NCBI RefSeq assembly: GCF_009176305.1
Contig: NZ_BLAJ01000005.1
Span: 310,001-374,000 of the forward strand
Length of the DNA: 64,000 nucleotides
From: Martinezella dioscoreae
GTDB lineage: Bacteria > Pseudomonadota > Alphaproteobacteria > Rhizobiales > Rhizobiaceae
Reading direction: 5' to 3'
In this document: piece after piece, positions 36,129-45,190 of the stretch
How the letters are laid out: each line of letters begins with the position of its first letter
How positions within the stretch are numbered: the first letter of the stretch is position 1
Position numbers and translations under genes: made by a program
The notes under the pieces: generated by a model
What the model was told of the DNA's origin: nothing
Databases searched by the model: none
Seen by the model: the letters and a program-made list of their open reading frames with translations, nothing else

Positions 36129-37276
36129 TGGACACAGGCAGCGCAAGACGGACGGGAGTTGCGCTGACCGAAAAACAGAGGATCGCCTGGCTCAGGCTCA
36201 TCCGCTCCGACAATGTCGGTCCCTCCACCTTCCGCGATCTCATCAATCACTATGGTTCGGCCGAAGCGGCTCTGGCCGCTCTGCCGGAGCTTTCGCAGCG
36301 TGGCGGCTCGACGCGCACGATCCGCATCGCCGACGAGCGGGATGCATTGCGAGAACTGGAAGCAGCGCATCGTTTCGGAGCGCGCTTCGTCGGCATCGGT
36401 GAACCGGACTATCCCCCTGCCCTTCGCGAGATCGATGGCGCTCCACCGCTGCTGGCCGTCAAAGGCAATGTGCCGACAGCGACGCGCCCGGCCATCGGCA
36501 TGGTCGGCTCGCGAAATGCATCGATCAGCGGCGTCAAATTCACCGCCATGATCGCACGCATCTGTGGCGAGGCCGGCTATGCCGTGGTCTCGGGCCTGGC
36601 ACGTGGCATTGATACGGCCGCCCACCGCGCCAGCCTCGCGACCGGCACGATCGCAGCCATGGCCGGCGGGCTGGACCAGCCTTATCCACCCGAGAATATC
36701 GGCCTGCTCAACGATATCTGGGACGGTAACGGACTTGCCGTGAGCGAGATGCCGTTCGGCTGGGAGCCTCGGGCGCGCGATTTTCCGCGCCGCAATCGAC
36801 TTATCGCAGGCATATCGCTCGGTGTCGTAGTCGTCGAGGCGGCAACGCGATCCGGCTCGCTGATAACAGCGCGTCTTGCCGGAGAATTCGGCAGGCTTGT
36901 CTTCGCAGTTCCCGGCTCGCCGCTCGATCCTCGCTGCGAAGGGACGAACGGCCTGCTGAAAGACGGCGCGATGATCGTCACGTCACCGGACGATATCGTT
37001 GAGGCGTTGCGACCGCTTGCCGAGCCGGACCTCTTTCGCCCGCGCCCCGCCGCGCCGCCCGTTGAAAGAAGCGGACCGCTCTCCGCGCCGCCCGATCACG
37101 CCGAGCGCGACCATATCGTCGAAACACTCGGGCCGACGCCGGTCGAGATCGACGATATCGTCCGCCACACCGGCTTATCGATATCTGCCGTTCACTCCGT
37201 TCTTCTCGAACTCGACATGGCTGGTCGGCTGCATCGGCACCCCGGCGGACTTGTGTCGATCTCCATGCTGGATTGA
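36128..37276 (+). CDS. dprA: DNA-processing protein DprA
   Basis: This encodes 382 residues. DprA loads RecA on incoming single-stranded DNA in transformation and is also widespread in non-competent bacteria. The Rossmann-like core has GMVGSRNASISGVKF, VVSGLARGIDTAAHRASL, TIAAMAGGLDQPYPPEN, FPRRNRLIAGIS and EAATRSGSLITARLAGE. The C-terminal part (about 310-380) is a winged-helix DML1-like domain. The start overlaps the plsY stop by one base. Confidence 0.95.
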   Translation: MDTGSARRTGVALTEKQRIAWLRLIRSDNVGPSTFRDLINHYGSAEAALAALPELSQRGGSTRTIRIADERDALRELEAAHRFGARFVGIGEPDYPPALREIDGAPPLLAVKGNVPTATRPAIGMVGSRNASISGVKFTAMIARICGEAGYAVVSGLARGIDTAAHRASLATGTIAAMAGGLDQPYPPENIGLLNDIWDGNGLAVSEMPFGWEPRARDFPRRNRLIAGISLGVVVVEAATRSGSLITARLAGEFGRLVFAVPGSPLDPRCEGTNGLLKDGAMIVTSPDDIVEALRPLAEPDLFRPRPAAPPVERSGPLSAPPDHAERDHIVETLGPTPVEIDDIVRHTGLSISAVHSVLLELDMAGRLHRHPGGLVSISMLD

Positions 37277-37394
37277 AAACTGTGACGGGCATACCGATTC
37301 TAAGCATCGCATCGTCGCGCCAAGCGCAAAAATCGCATTACAGTGCCGCGCGTCACATATGACGCGCAAAGGTCGCTGTAACACGTTAAAGGTG

Positions 37395-37442
37395 CTGCAT
37401 AATTTTAGCCTTCAATCGATTCCGATTTAAGGAATTATGCAG
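37395..37442. other. Inverted repeat upstream of topA
   Basis: CTGCATAATT (37395-37404) and AATTATGCAG (37433-37442) form a perfect 10-base inverted repeat with a 28-base centre that itself contains CCTT/AAGG. It lies in the 279-base gap between dprA and topA, about 110 bases before the topA start. It could be a weak terminator of dprA or an operator. There is no T-tract. Confidence 0.4.
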
Positions 37443-37555
37443 TAGCCTCTTGACCGCGACGATTTCCCTGTCCATGTCGGAAGGCCGGGAAGACGGAAAA
37501 ACCCGGTATCTCCCGCGTCTTATACCGGCGCGACCTCGTATTCAGAGACTTGATG

Positions 37556-40228
37556 ATGAACGTTGTAGTGGTGGAATCGCCTGCCAAGGCCAAGACAATC
37601 AATAAATATCTGGGACCCGGATATAAGGTTCTTGCATCCTTCGGCCATGTGCGCGACCTGCCCGCTAAAGACGGTTCGGTGCTGCCGGATCAGGATTTCG
37701 AAATGCTGTGGGAAGTCGATGGCGCCTCACAAAAGCGCATCAAGGACATCGCCGACGCACTGAAAACCTCCGACGGCCTGATTCTCGCGACCGACCCGGA
37801 TCGCGAGGGCGAAGCCATTTCCTGGCATGTGCTCGACGTGCTGAACAAGAAGCGTGTCATCAACGGCAAGCCGGTGAAGCGCGTCGTCTTCAATGCCATC
37901 ACCAAGAAGGCGGTGCTCGACGCCATGGCCGAGCCGCGCGACATCGACGTGCCGCTGGTGGACGCCTATCTCGCCCGCCGCGCGCTTGACTATCTCGTCG
38001 GCTTCAATCTATCTCCGGTCCTGTGGCGCAAGTTGCCAGGCGCCCGTTCGGCTGGTCGCGTACAGTCCGTCGCCCTTCGCCTCGTCTGCGATCGCGAGTC
38101 GGAGATCGAACGCTTCATCTCGGAAGAATACTGGAACCTCTCGGCGATCCTGAAGACGCCACGCGGCGACGAGTTTGAAGCGCGTCTGGTCTCCGCCGAC
38201 GGCAAGCGCCTGCAGCCGCGCGCGATCGGCAACGGCGAAGAGGCCGGCAAGCTAAAGGCCCTGCTCGAAGGCGCCTCCTATGTCGTCGACACGGTCGAGG
38301 CGAAGCCGGTCAAGCGCAATCCGAGCCCGCCCTTTACCACCTCGACGCTGCAGCAGGCAGCCTCCTCCAAGCTCGGTTTCTCGGCCTCGCGCACCATGCA
38401 GGTGGCGCAAAAGCTCTATGAGGGCGTCGATATCGGCGGAGAGACCGTCGGTCTCATCACCTATATGCGTACCGACGGCGTGCAGATGGCCCCGGAAGCG
38501 ATCGATGCGGCACGCCGCGCCATCGCCAATCAGTTCGGCGACCGCTACCTGCCGGAAAAGGCGCGCTTCTATTCCACCAAGGCGAAAAACGCCCAGGAAG
38601 CGCACGAAGCGATCCGCCCGACCGATTTCGACCGCGTGCCGGATCGCATCCGCAAATTCCTCGATGACGACCAGCTGAAGCTCTATGACCTGATCTGGAA
38701 GCGCGGCATCGCCAGCCAGATGGCTTCGGCCGAAATCGAGCGCACGACCGTCGAGATCCTGGCCGATAACGCCGGCAAGAAGGCCGGCCTGCGCGCCGTC
38801 GGCTCCGTCATTCGTTTCGACGGCTTCATCGCCGCCTATACCGATCAGAAGGAAGATGGCGAGCAGAGCGACGACAGCGAAGAAGGCGGTCGTCTGCCGG
38901 AAATCAATGCCCGCGAAAACCTCGCCAAGCAGAAGATCAACTCGACCCAGCATTTCACCGAACCGCCGCCGCGCTATTCGGAAGCATCGCTGATCAAGAA
39001 GATGGAAGAGCTCGGCATCGGCCGCCCCTCCACCTATGCGGCAACGCTCGCAACGCTGCGTGACCGCGATTATGTGACCATCGACAAGCGCAAGCTGGTG
39101 CCGCAGGCCAAGGGACGGCTGGTGACGGCTTTCCTCGAAAGCTTCTTCACCAAGTATGTGGAGTATGATTTCACGGCCGATCTCGAAGAGAAGCTCGACC
39201 GCATCTCCGCTGGCGAGCTGAATTGGAAGGACGTGCTGCGCGACTTCTGGCGTGATTTCTTTGCCCAGATCGAGGACACCAAGGAACTCCGCGTCACCAA
39301 TGTGCTCGATGCGCTGAACGATGCGCTGGCACCGCTCGTCTTCCCGAAGCGGGAGGATGGCAGCGATCCGCGCATTTGCCAGGTGTGTGGCACGGGCAAC
39401 CTGTCACTGAAGCTCGGCAAATACGGCGCCTTCGTCGGCTGCTCGAACTATCCGGAATGCAATTATACCCGCCAGCTTTCGTCGGAAGGCGGCGCGGAAG
39501 CCGAATCCAACGGACTAAACGAGCCGAAGGCGCTCGGCGCCGATCCGGTAACGGGCGAAGAGCTGACGCTGCGTTCGGGCCGCTTCGGTCCTTATATCCA
39601 GCGCGGCGACGGCAAGGACGCCAAGCGCGCCTCCCTGCCGCGCGGCTGGAAGCCCGAGGATATCGATTATGAGAAGGCGATGGCGCTGATCTCGCTGCCA
39701 CGCGATATCGGCAAGCATCCGGAAACCGGCAAGATGATCTCTTCCGGCATCGGCCGCTACGGGCCTTTCCTTCTGCATGACGGCAGCTATGCCAACCTCG
39801 AAAGCGTCGAGGACGTCTTCACCGTCGGTCTCAACCGCGCGGTGACGCTGATTGCCGAAAAGCAGAGCAAGGCAGCTGGCGGCAAGGCACGCGGCGGCAC
39901 ACCGGCAGCACTGAAGGAACTGGGCGAGCATCCGTATGGCGGCGGCGCGATCACCGTTCGCGACGGCAAGTACGGCCCCTATGTCAACTGGGGCAAGGTC
40001 AATGCGACGCTGCCGAAAGGCACGGATCCGCAGGCGATCACGGTCGAGGAAGCTCTGGCTCTGATTGCTGCCAAGGCGGGCAAGAGCGGCGGCACCACCA
40101 AGAAGGCGCCCGCCAAGGCAAAGACCGCGGCAGCCAGCGCAAAAGCGACGAAAACGACCGCCAAGCCGAAGGCTGCTGCAAAGAAGCCTGCGGCCAAGAC
40201 GGCAGCGAAAAAGAAGAGTGCAGAGTGA
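37556..40228 (+). CDS. topA: DNA topoisomerase I
   Basis: This encodes 890 residues from the ATG at 37556 (MNVVVVESPAKAKTIN). TTG at 37550 and ATG at 37553 are alternatives in the same frame. It relaxes negative supercoils. The TOPRIM domain shows ATDPDREGEAISWH. The active-site tyrosine is in GLITYMRTDG. A four-cysteine zinc finger (CQVCG ... CSNYPECNY, about 605-645) follows, then further ribbon-like repeats (GRFGPYIQ, GRYGPFLL, GKYGPYVN). The C-terminal 50 residues are Lys/Ala-rich, a DNA-binding tail. The stop overlaps the rnr start by 4 bases. Confidence 0.97.
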   Translation: MNVVVVESPAKAKTINKYLGPGYKVLASFGHVRDLPAKDGSVLPDQDFEMLWEVDGASQKRIKDIADALKTSDGLILATDPDREGEAISWHVLDVLNKKRVINGKPVKRVVFNAITKKAVLDAMAEPRDIDVPLVDAYLARRALDYLVGFNLSPVLWRKLPGARSAGRVQSVALRLVCDRESEIERFISEEYWNLSAILKTPRGDEFEARLVSADGKRLQPRAIGNGEEAGKLKALLEGASYVVDTVEAKPVKRNPSPPFTTSTLQQAASSKLGFSASRTMQVAQKLYEGVDIGGETVGLITYMRTDGVQMAPEAIDAARRAIANQFGDRYLPEKARFYSTKAKNAQEAHEAIRPTDFDRVPDRIRKFLDDDQLKLYDLIWKRGIASQMASAEIERTTVEILADNAGKKAGLRAVGSVIRFDGFIAAYTDQKEDGEQSDDSEEGGRLPEINARENLAKQKINSTQHFTEPPPRYSEASLIKKMEELGIGRPSTYAATLATLRDRDYVTIDKRKLVPQAKGRLVTAFLESFFTKYVEYDFTADLEEKLDRISAGELNWKDVLRDFWRDFFAQIEDTKELRVTNVLDALNDALAPLVFPKREDGSDPRICQVCGTGNLSLKLGKYGAFVGCSNYPECNYTRQLSSEGGAEAESNGLNEPKALGADPVTGEELTLRSGRFGPYIQRGDGKDAKRASLPRGWKPEDIDYEKAMALISLPRDIGKHPETGKMISSGIGRYGPFLLHDGSYANLESVEDVFTVGLNRAVTLIAEKQSKAAGGKARGGTPAALKELGEHPYGGGAITVRDGKYGPYVNWGKVNATLPKGTDPQAITVEEALALIAAKAGKSGGTTKKAPAKAKTAAASAKATKTTAKPKAAAKKPAAKTAAKKKSAE

Positions 40229-42603
40229 GCAGAGAACCGCGCGGCAAGATTTCATCGTCGGAGCGACGCCCCGGCAAGTCTGGTCGCGCGATCAAGCGGG
40301 GCGAGAGTGCAGAGCCGATGATGGCCATCATGCACGGCGTTCTGCCGCCGCGCGAGGTCATCCTGCGCTTTATCGCTGATCATCCGCAGCAGGCGTCCAA
40401 GCGCGAGCTTGCCAAAGCCTTCGGCCTGAAGGGTGAGAGCCGCGTCGCGCTGAAGGACCTTTTGCGCGAGCTCGAAGAAGAAGGCATGGTGCAGAAGAGC
40501 CGCAAGTCGCTCATCCGCCCCGGCGCGCTGCCACCGATCGCCGTGCTCGACATCACCACCCGCGACAAGGATGGCATGCTGATCGGCCGTCCCGCCGAAT
40601 GGGCTGAGGAAAATGGCGTCGCGCCTGCCGTGTTGATCAAGCAGTCTTCCTCGCCGGCCGGCCGCAACGGCAAGGGCAAGGCGCCGGTCGCCGGCATGGG
40701 CGACCGCATTCTTGCGAAGATCTTCTCAGCCGTCGATCGCGGCGGGCCAGCCTATACGGCTCGCATCATCAAGGTCATCGACAAGCGGCAGGGCGCCTCC
40801 ATGGGCGTCTTCCGCGAAACGCCTGGCGGCGGCGGCCGCCTGATGCCGATCGAACGGCGCGGCGAGGAGATGGTGATCGACCCGGATTATACCGGCGGCG
40901 CCAAAGACGGCGACCTGGTCGAAGTCGAAGTGGCGCGTCTCGGCCGCTTCGGCCTGCAGCGCGCCAAAGTTCTGTCGGTCATCGGCTCCGTCGCCTCGGA
41001 AAAGGCGATCTCGATGATCGCCATTCACGCGCACGGAATTCCACACGTCTTCCCCCCCGCCGTGATCGCGGAGGCCGATGCCGCAAAGCCGGCCACCATG
41101 TCCCATCGCGAGGATTGGCGCAACCTGCCGCTGATAACAATCGACCCGGCCGACGCCAAGGACCATGACGACGCTGTCTACGCCGAAATGGATCCCTCGC
41201 CCGACAATCCGGACGGCGTGATCGTCACCGTCGCCATCGCCGACGTCTCCTGGTATGTGCGTCCGAACTCGCCGCTCGACCGCGAGGCGCTGAAGCGGGG
41301 CAATTCGGTCTACTTCCCCGATCGTGTCGTGCCGATGCTGCCCGAGCGCATCTCCAATGATCTTTGCTCGCTCAAGGAAGGCGTCGATCGCCCTGCCCTC
41401 GCGGTTCGAATGATCTTCTCCAAGGAAGGCCGCAAAGCCGGCCATACCTTCCATCGCATCATGATGAAGAGCGCGGCCAAGCTTTCCTATCAGCAGGCGC
41501 AGGCGGCGATCGATGGCAAGCCCGACGACAAGACCGGTCCGATGCTGGAACCGATCCTGAAGCCGCTCTGGCACGCCTACAACATTCTTAAAAAGGGCCG
41601 TGACCGGCGCCAGCCGCTCGAGCTCGACATGCCCGAGCGCAAGATCCTGTTGAAGCCGGACGGCACCGTCGATCGCGTCTTCGTGCCGCCGCGCCTCGAT
41701 GCGCACAAGCTCATCGAAGAGATGATGATCCAGGCGAATGTCGCCGCTGCCGAGACGCTGGAAAAGCGGAAGCAGGTACTGATCTATCGTATCCACGATG
41801 GCCCGACGCTCGCTAAGCAGGAGGTGCTGCGCGAATTCCTCGCCACCCTCGGCATATCGCTTGCCAAGGGCGGCAACGTGCGCGCCAACAGTTTCAACGG
41901 CATCTTGGCGAAAGCCGAGGGTACGGCGCATCAGACCATGGTCAACGAGATGGTGCTGCGCTCGCAGAGCCAGGCGATCTACAGCCCCGACAATATCGGG
42001 CATTTCGGCCTGAACCTGATGAAATACGCCCACTTCACCTCACCCATCCGTCGCTATGCCGACTTGATCGTGCATCGTGCGCTCGTCGGCTCGCTCGGCC
42101 TCGGCGAAGGTGCGATCACACCGGACGAAGAGGCGTCGCTCGACGATATCGCAGCTGAGATCTCGACCTTCGAGCGCCGCGCCATGGCCGCAGAGCGTGA
42201 GACGGTCGACCGGCTGATCGCCCATCACCTCGCCGGTCAGGTCGGCGCGGAATTTGAGGCCCGGGTCGGCGGCGTCACCAAGTCGGGACTTTTTGTCACC
42301 CTGCCGGAGTATGGCGCCGACGGTTTCATCCCTATATCTACACTCGGCACCGATTACTTCATTTATGACGAGGCGCATCAGGCGCTGACGGGTGAAAGAA
42401 CGGGGCTCGGCTATCGTCTCGGCGACGATGTGACGGTGAGACTGGCGGAAGCCGTGCCGCTTGCCGGAGCCCTGCGCTTCGAAATGCTGAGCGACGGCAA
42501 GCCTATGCCGACGGCGGTGCGCTCCTTCCACAAGGCGACCCGCCGCAACAAGAGCCTGGCCCGCAAGGCGCCGGGCACGAGACCGCCGCGCGGCCGCAGG
42601 TAA
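40225..42603 (+). CDS. rnr: Ribonuclease R
   Basis: This encodes 792 residues from a GTG at 40225 that overlaps the topA stop (GTGA), with GAAGAG upstream. It is a 3'-5' exoribonuclease for structured RNA. The N-terminal winged helix (residues about 45-100) precedes cold-shock domains. The RNB catalytic core has DPADAKDHDDAVYAE and the later RRYADLIVHRAL. The C-terminal S1 domain (FEARVGGVTKSGLFVTL) and a basic tail finish the protein. Coupling to topA is common in alphaproteobacteria. Confidence 0.96.
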   Translation: MSREPRGKISSSERRPGKSGRAIKRGESAEPMMAIMHGVLPPREVILRFIADHPQQASKRELAKAFGLKGESRVALKDLLRELEEEGMVQKSRKSLIRPGALPPIAVLDITTRDKDGMLIGRPAEWAEENGVAPAVLIKQSSSPAGRNGKGKAPVAGMGDRILAKIFSAVDRGGPAYTARIIKVIDKRQGASMGVFRETPGGGGRLMPIERRGEEMVIDPDYTGGAKDGDLVEVEVARLGRFGLQRAKVLSVIGSVASEKAISMIAIHAHGIPHVFPPAVIAEADAAKPATMSHREDWRNLPLITIDPADAKDHDDAVYAEMDPSPDNPDGVIVTVAIADVSWYVRPNSPLDREALKRGNSVYFPDRVVPMLPERISNDLCSLKEGVDRPALAVRMIFSKEGRKAGHTFHRIMMKSAAKLSYQQAQAAIDGKPDDKTGPMLEPILKPLWHAYNILKKGRDRRQPLELDMPERKILLKPDGTVDRVFVPPRLDAHKLIEEMMIQANVAAAETLEKRKQVLIYRIHDGPTLAKQEVLREFLATLGISLAKGGNVRANSFNGILAKAEGTAHQTMVNEMVLRSQSQAIYSPDNIGHFGLNLMKYAHFTSPIRRYADLIVHRALVGSLGLGEGAITPDEEASLDDIAAEISTFERRAMAAERETVDRLIAHHLAGQVGAEFEARVGGVTKSGLFVTLPEYGADGFIPISTLGTDYFIYDEAHQALTGERTGLGYRLGDDVTVRLAEAVPLAGALRFEMLSDGKPMPTAVRSFHKATRRNKSLARKAPGTRPPRGRR

Positions 42604-42635
42604 AGAACGGCTGCCGGCACGGAGGAAGCGTATTC

Positions 42636-43091
42636 ATGACGGGCAGCCCATCCGACTCTCCCATCCGCTTCGGCGGTTCAGACGAGAGCGAACGTCCGCT
42701 CGGACGGTCGATTTCCCGCGGCATGCTGAACCGCTGCCCGCGCTGCGGCACCGGCAAGCTCTTTCGCGCCTTCCTGAAGCCTGTCGACCGTTGCGCGGTC
42801 TGCGACGAAGATATTTCCCACCAGCGCGCCGATGACCTGCCGCCCTATCTGGTGATCCTCGTTCTCGGCCACCTCATCGTCGGCGGCTACATGCTGACTG
42901 ATATGACCTTCAAGCTGCCGCTCTGGGCGTATCTCGCCATCTGGGCACCGATCACCATTATCGCGGCACTTGCCATCATCCAGCCGATTAAGGGTGGCGT
43001 CATCGGCCTGCAATGGGCGCTGCGCATGCATGGCTTCGGCGGCCATGATGACAGCCCGGAGGAATGGGATCAGGGGAACGATCGTTCGTGA
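42636..43091 (+). CDS. DUF983 membrane protein with zinc-knuckle start
   Basis: This encodes 151 residues. Two cysteine pairs (CPRCG and CAVCDE, about 33-55) form a likely zinc knuckle. Two membrane helices follow (PPYLVILVLGHLIVGGYML and PLWAYLAIWAPITIIAALAI). The end (QWALRMHGFGG) is the family signature. Function is unknown. Its stop overlaps the GTG of the next frame as GTGA, suggesting the neighbour was once, or still is, translationally coupled. Confidence 0.88.
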   Translation: MTGSPSDSPIRFGGSDESERPLGRSISRGMLNRCPRCGTGKLFRAFLKPVDRCAVCDEDISHQRADDLPPYLVILVLGHLIVGGYMLTDMTFKLPLWAYLAIWAPITIIAALAIIQPIKGGVIGLQWALRMHGFGGHDDSPEEWDQGNDRS

Positions 43092-43405
43092 CGATAGGTG
43101 CCCGCCCCCGCAGCCGGCCAGCGCCCATGGCCGAAGTTGTCTTGCCACATCGCACTCTTCTATCGGGAATCGTCGTCGATTCGACCAATATTCGCCATTC
43201 GCGCGAGCTCGTTAATCAGCAACGGCTTGACATCGGCAACATTTCTTGTCTGAACATGCCCCGCGTCAAGGGGACCATTCCGGAGGGTTTGACCGATCTC
43301 ATGAAAGCCGACCCGTCACCTGAATTTGGCCGAGCCGTGCCTTTCTATGTTCCGCGTCCGGATCGATTCGACCGTCTCATGCTCCAGGAATCAGTTTATG
43401 CTTGA
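43088..43405 (+). pseudogene. NUDIX hydrolase remnant with an internal in-frame deletion
   Basis: A 105-residue frame begins with a GTG overlapping the DUF983 stop and ends by overlapping the MFS start. Its first 17 residues (MTIGARPRSRPAPMAEV) look like the N-terminus of alphaproteobacterial NUDIX hydrolases. Residues about 40-100 (QRLDIGNISCLNMPRV, then LTDLMKADPSPEFGRAVPFY) resemble the C-terminal part of the same family, which is normally some 230-250 residues. The middle, including the NUDIX box GX5EX7REUXEEXGU, is absent. A deletion of over 100 codons that kept the frame would explain this. The family match is from memory. Confidence 0.6.
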
Positions 43406-44582
43406 ACCGACGAACGACAAGGCCGGCCATGTCGAAGAAATTCACTGGCCTTCGCTCGTCGCAGCCATAGCGTCCGTATCCGCCGTCGGCATCGCCATCG
43501 GCCTTGGCCTGCCGCTTCTGAGCATCATTCTCGAAAAACGCGGCGTTCCCTCAAGCCTGATCGGGCTCAATACAGCGATGATGGGCGTCGCTTCGATGCT
43601 GGCAGCGGTCGTCACGACCAAGCTCGCGCACCGCTTCGGCGTCGTGCAAACGATGATCTGGGCCGTCTTCCTGTCGGCACTGAGCTCGCTCGGCTTCTAT
43701 TATGCGGAAAATCTGCTGCTGTGGTTTCCGCTGCGCATCGTCTTTCATGGGGCGACGACGACGCTGTTCATACTGTCGGAGTTCTGGATCAATGCTGCTT
43801 CGCCGCCTTCGAAGCGCGGCTTCGTGCTCGGGCTTTACTCCACCGTGTTCTCGCTCGGTTTTGCGGCCGGCCCCCTGCTCTTTTCCGTTGTCGGCAGCGA
43901 AGGCTTGATGCCCTTCATCATCGGCGCCTGCATCATTCTGGCTGCTGCCATCCCGATCTTCATCGCCCGCAACGAGAGCCCGATCGTCGACGAGAAGCCG
44001 GAGCTGCACTTCGTCCGCTACATCTTCCTGGTGCCAACGGCGACAGCCGCAGTCTTCGTGTTCGGCGCGGTCACCGTCGGCGGCGGCTCGCTCTTCACCA
44101 GCTATGCGACACGTCTCGGCTTCAACGAATCACAGGCCGCACTGCTGCTGACCGTCATGGGCGTCGGCAATTTCGTCTTCCAGATTCCACTCGGCCTGCT
44201 TGCCGACCGCATGCGCGACAAGCGGCCGTTGCTGTCGATCATGGCCACGATCGGGCTTGTCGGAGCGCTTCTGCTGCCCTCCCTCGCATCGAACTGGATC
44301 ATTCTCGCGATCATCCTGCTCTTCTGGGGAGGCTGCGTTTCCGGCATGTATACGGTCGGGCTCAGCCATCTGGGCACGCGGCTGACCGGCGTCGATCTGG
44401 TGGCGGCCAACGCGGCCTTCGTCTTCTGTTACGCCGTCGGCATGGTTCTAGGGCCGCCGACGATCGGTACCGCCATGGATCTCGCCAATCCCAGCGGCTT
44501 TGCCTGGGCTGTGGCCTTTTTCTTCGGCCTTTATGTCCTGCTTTCGGGGATACGCCTGCTTTTCATGGGCAACAGAGGTTGA
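43398..44582 (+). CDS. Major facilitator superfamily transporter
   Basis: This encodes 394 residues from the ATG at 43398 (MLEPTNDKAGHVEE), with AGGAA at 43386-43390. The hydrophobic profile fits twelve membrane helices with a central loop (ARNESPIVDEKPELHF). MFS loops are visible, such as LLADRMRDKRPLLS between helices 8 and 9. The substrate cannot be assigned. It precedes rpmG by 96 bases on the same strand. Confidence 0.9.
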   Translation: MLEPTNDKAGHVEEIHWPSLVAAIASVSAVGIAIGLGLPLLSIILEKRGVPSSLIGLNTAMMGVASMLAAVVTTKLAHRFGVVQTMIWAVFLSALSSLGFYYAENLLLWFPLRIVFHGATTTLFILSEFWINAASPPSKRGFVLGLYSTVFSLGFAAGPLLFSVVGSEGLMPFIIGACIILAAAIPIFIARNESPIVDEKPELHFVRYIFLVPTATAAVFVFGAVTVGGGSLFTSYATRLGFNESQAALLLTVMGVGNFVFQIPLGLLADRMRDKRPLLSIMATIGLVGALLLPSLASNWIILAIILLFWGGCVSGMYTVGLSHLGTRLTGVDLVAANAAFVFCYAVGMVLGPPTIGTAMDLANPSGFAWAVAFFFGLYVLLSGIRLLFMGNRG

Positions 44583-44678
44583 CTTTTCGGGCGCGATTTG
44601 TATTTTCGCGCCAGAATTCGCCGTGGACCTCCGCACTGGCCGTCCACGGCGTTCATTTTTATTAAAGGCAGGACGACC

Positions 44679-44846
44679 ATGGCCAAGGCTACCACCATCA
44701 AGATCAAGCTGCTGTCGACGGCCGACACCGGTTTCTTCTACGTCACGACGAAGAACAGCCGTACGATGACGGACAAGATGACGAAGACGAAGTACGACCC
44801 GATTGCTAAGAAGCATGTCGAGTTCAAGGAAACGAAGATCAAGTAA
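44679..44846 (+). CDS. rpmG: 50S ribosomal protein L33
   Basis: This encodes 55 residues (MAKATTIKIKLLSTADTGFF, then TTKNSRTMTDKMTKTKYDP). This is the cysteine-free form common in proteobacteria, so it does not bind zinc. GGCAGGA precedes the ATG. A terminator follows 21 bases after the stop. Confidence 0.97.
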   Translation: MAKATTIKIKLLSTADTGFFYVTTKNSRTMTDKMTKTKYDPIAKKHVEFKETKIK

Positions 44847-44867
44847 GTTTCCTAAACTTTAGGTTAC

Positions 44868-44903
44868 AAAAAGGTGCTAAATCCTCGGGTTGGCGCCTTT
44901 TTT
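44868..44903 (+). terminator. Rho-independent terminator after rpmG
   Basis: AAAAAGGTGC (44868-44877) pairs with GCGCCTTTTT (44893-44902) with one G-T pair around a 15-base loop, and the stem is followed by a T-rich tract. Confidence 0.85.
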
Positions 44904-44993
44904 GTTTTGGCGGCATCGTCTCGATCGTTGTCCGATTTTGCGACGTCAGTTAGAAAACTCCCGCGTGGAGCAATGGCCTGCCGTGTCGGCAGA

Positions 44994-45183
44994 AAAGAAA
45001 AACGCCGCCTTCGACGAACGAAGAGCGGCGTTATAAAATTGGGGGCCGGCTAGCCTGCAAAACGGCACGAGGAACCGTTATCTTTCTGCCTGCCAGCCGA
45101 CCGACCCCACGACCCAGGAGATGCGGCGGACCTGAGCATCATGGGGTATCTCGGAACCCTTGCGGGTTGTCCATCTACGAGAC
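44994..45183 (-). ncRNA. Candidate trans-encoded small RNA with four hairpins
   Basis: The minus strand has a promoter-like pair, TTGATT (45213-45208) and GAATTT (45190-45185), 17 bases apart. After it, four stems follow in order. Hairpin 1 is TCTCG...AACCC-GCAA-GGGTT...CGAGA (45182-45149). Hairpin 2 has CCCCA...CTCAGG...CCTGGG...TGGGG. Hairpin 3 has CGGCT...AACGG...CCGTT...AGCCG. Hairpin 4 is the terminator AACGCCGC...GCGGCGTT with TTTTTCTTTT (45032 to about 44994). No ORF fits. Rhizobial genomes carry several such conserved sRNA families. I cannot name this one. Confidence 0.75.
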
Positions 45184-45190
45184 TAAATTC

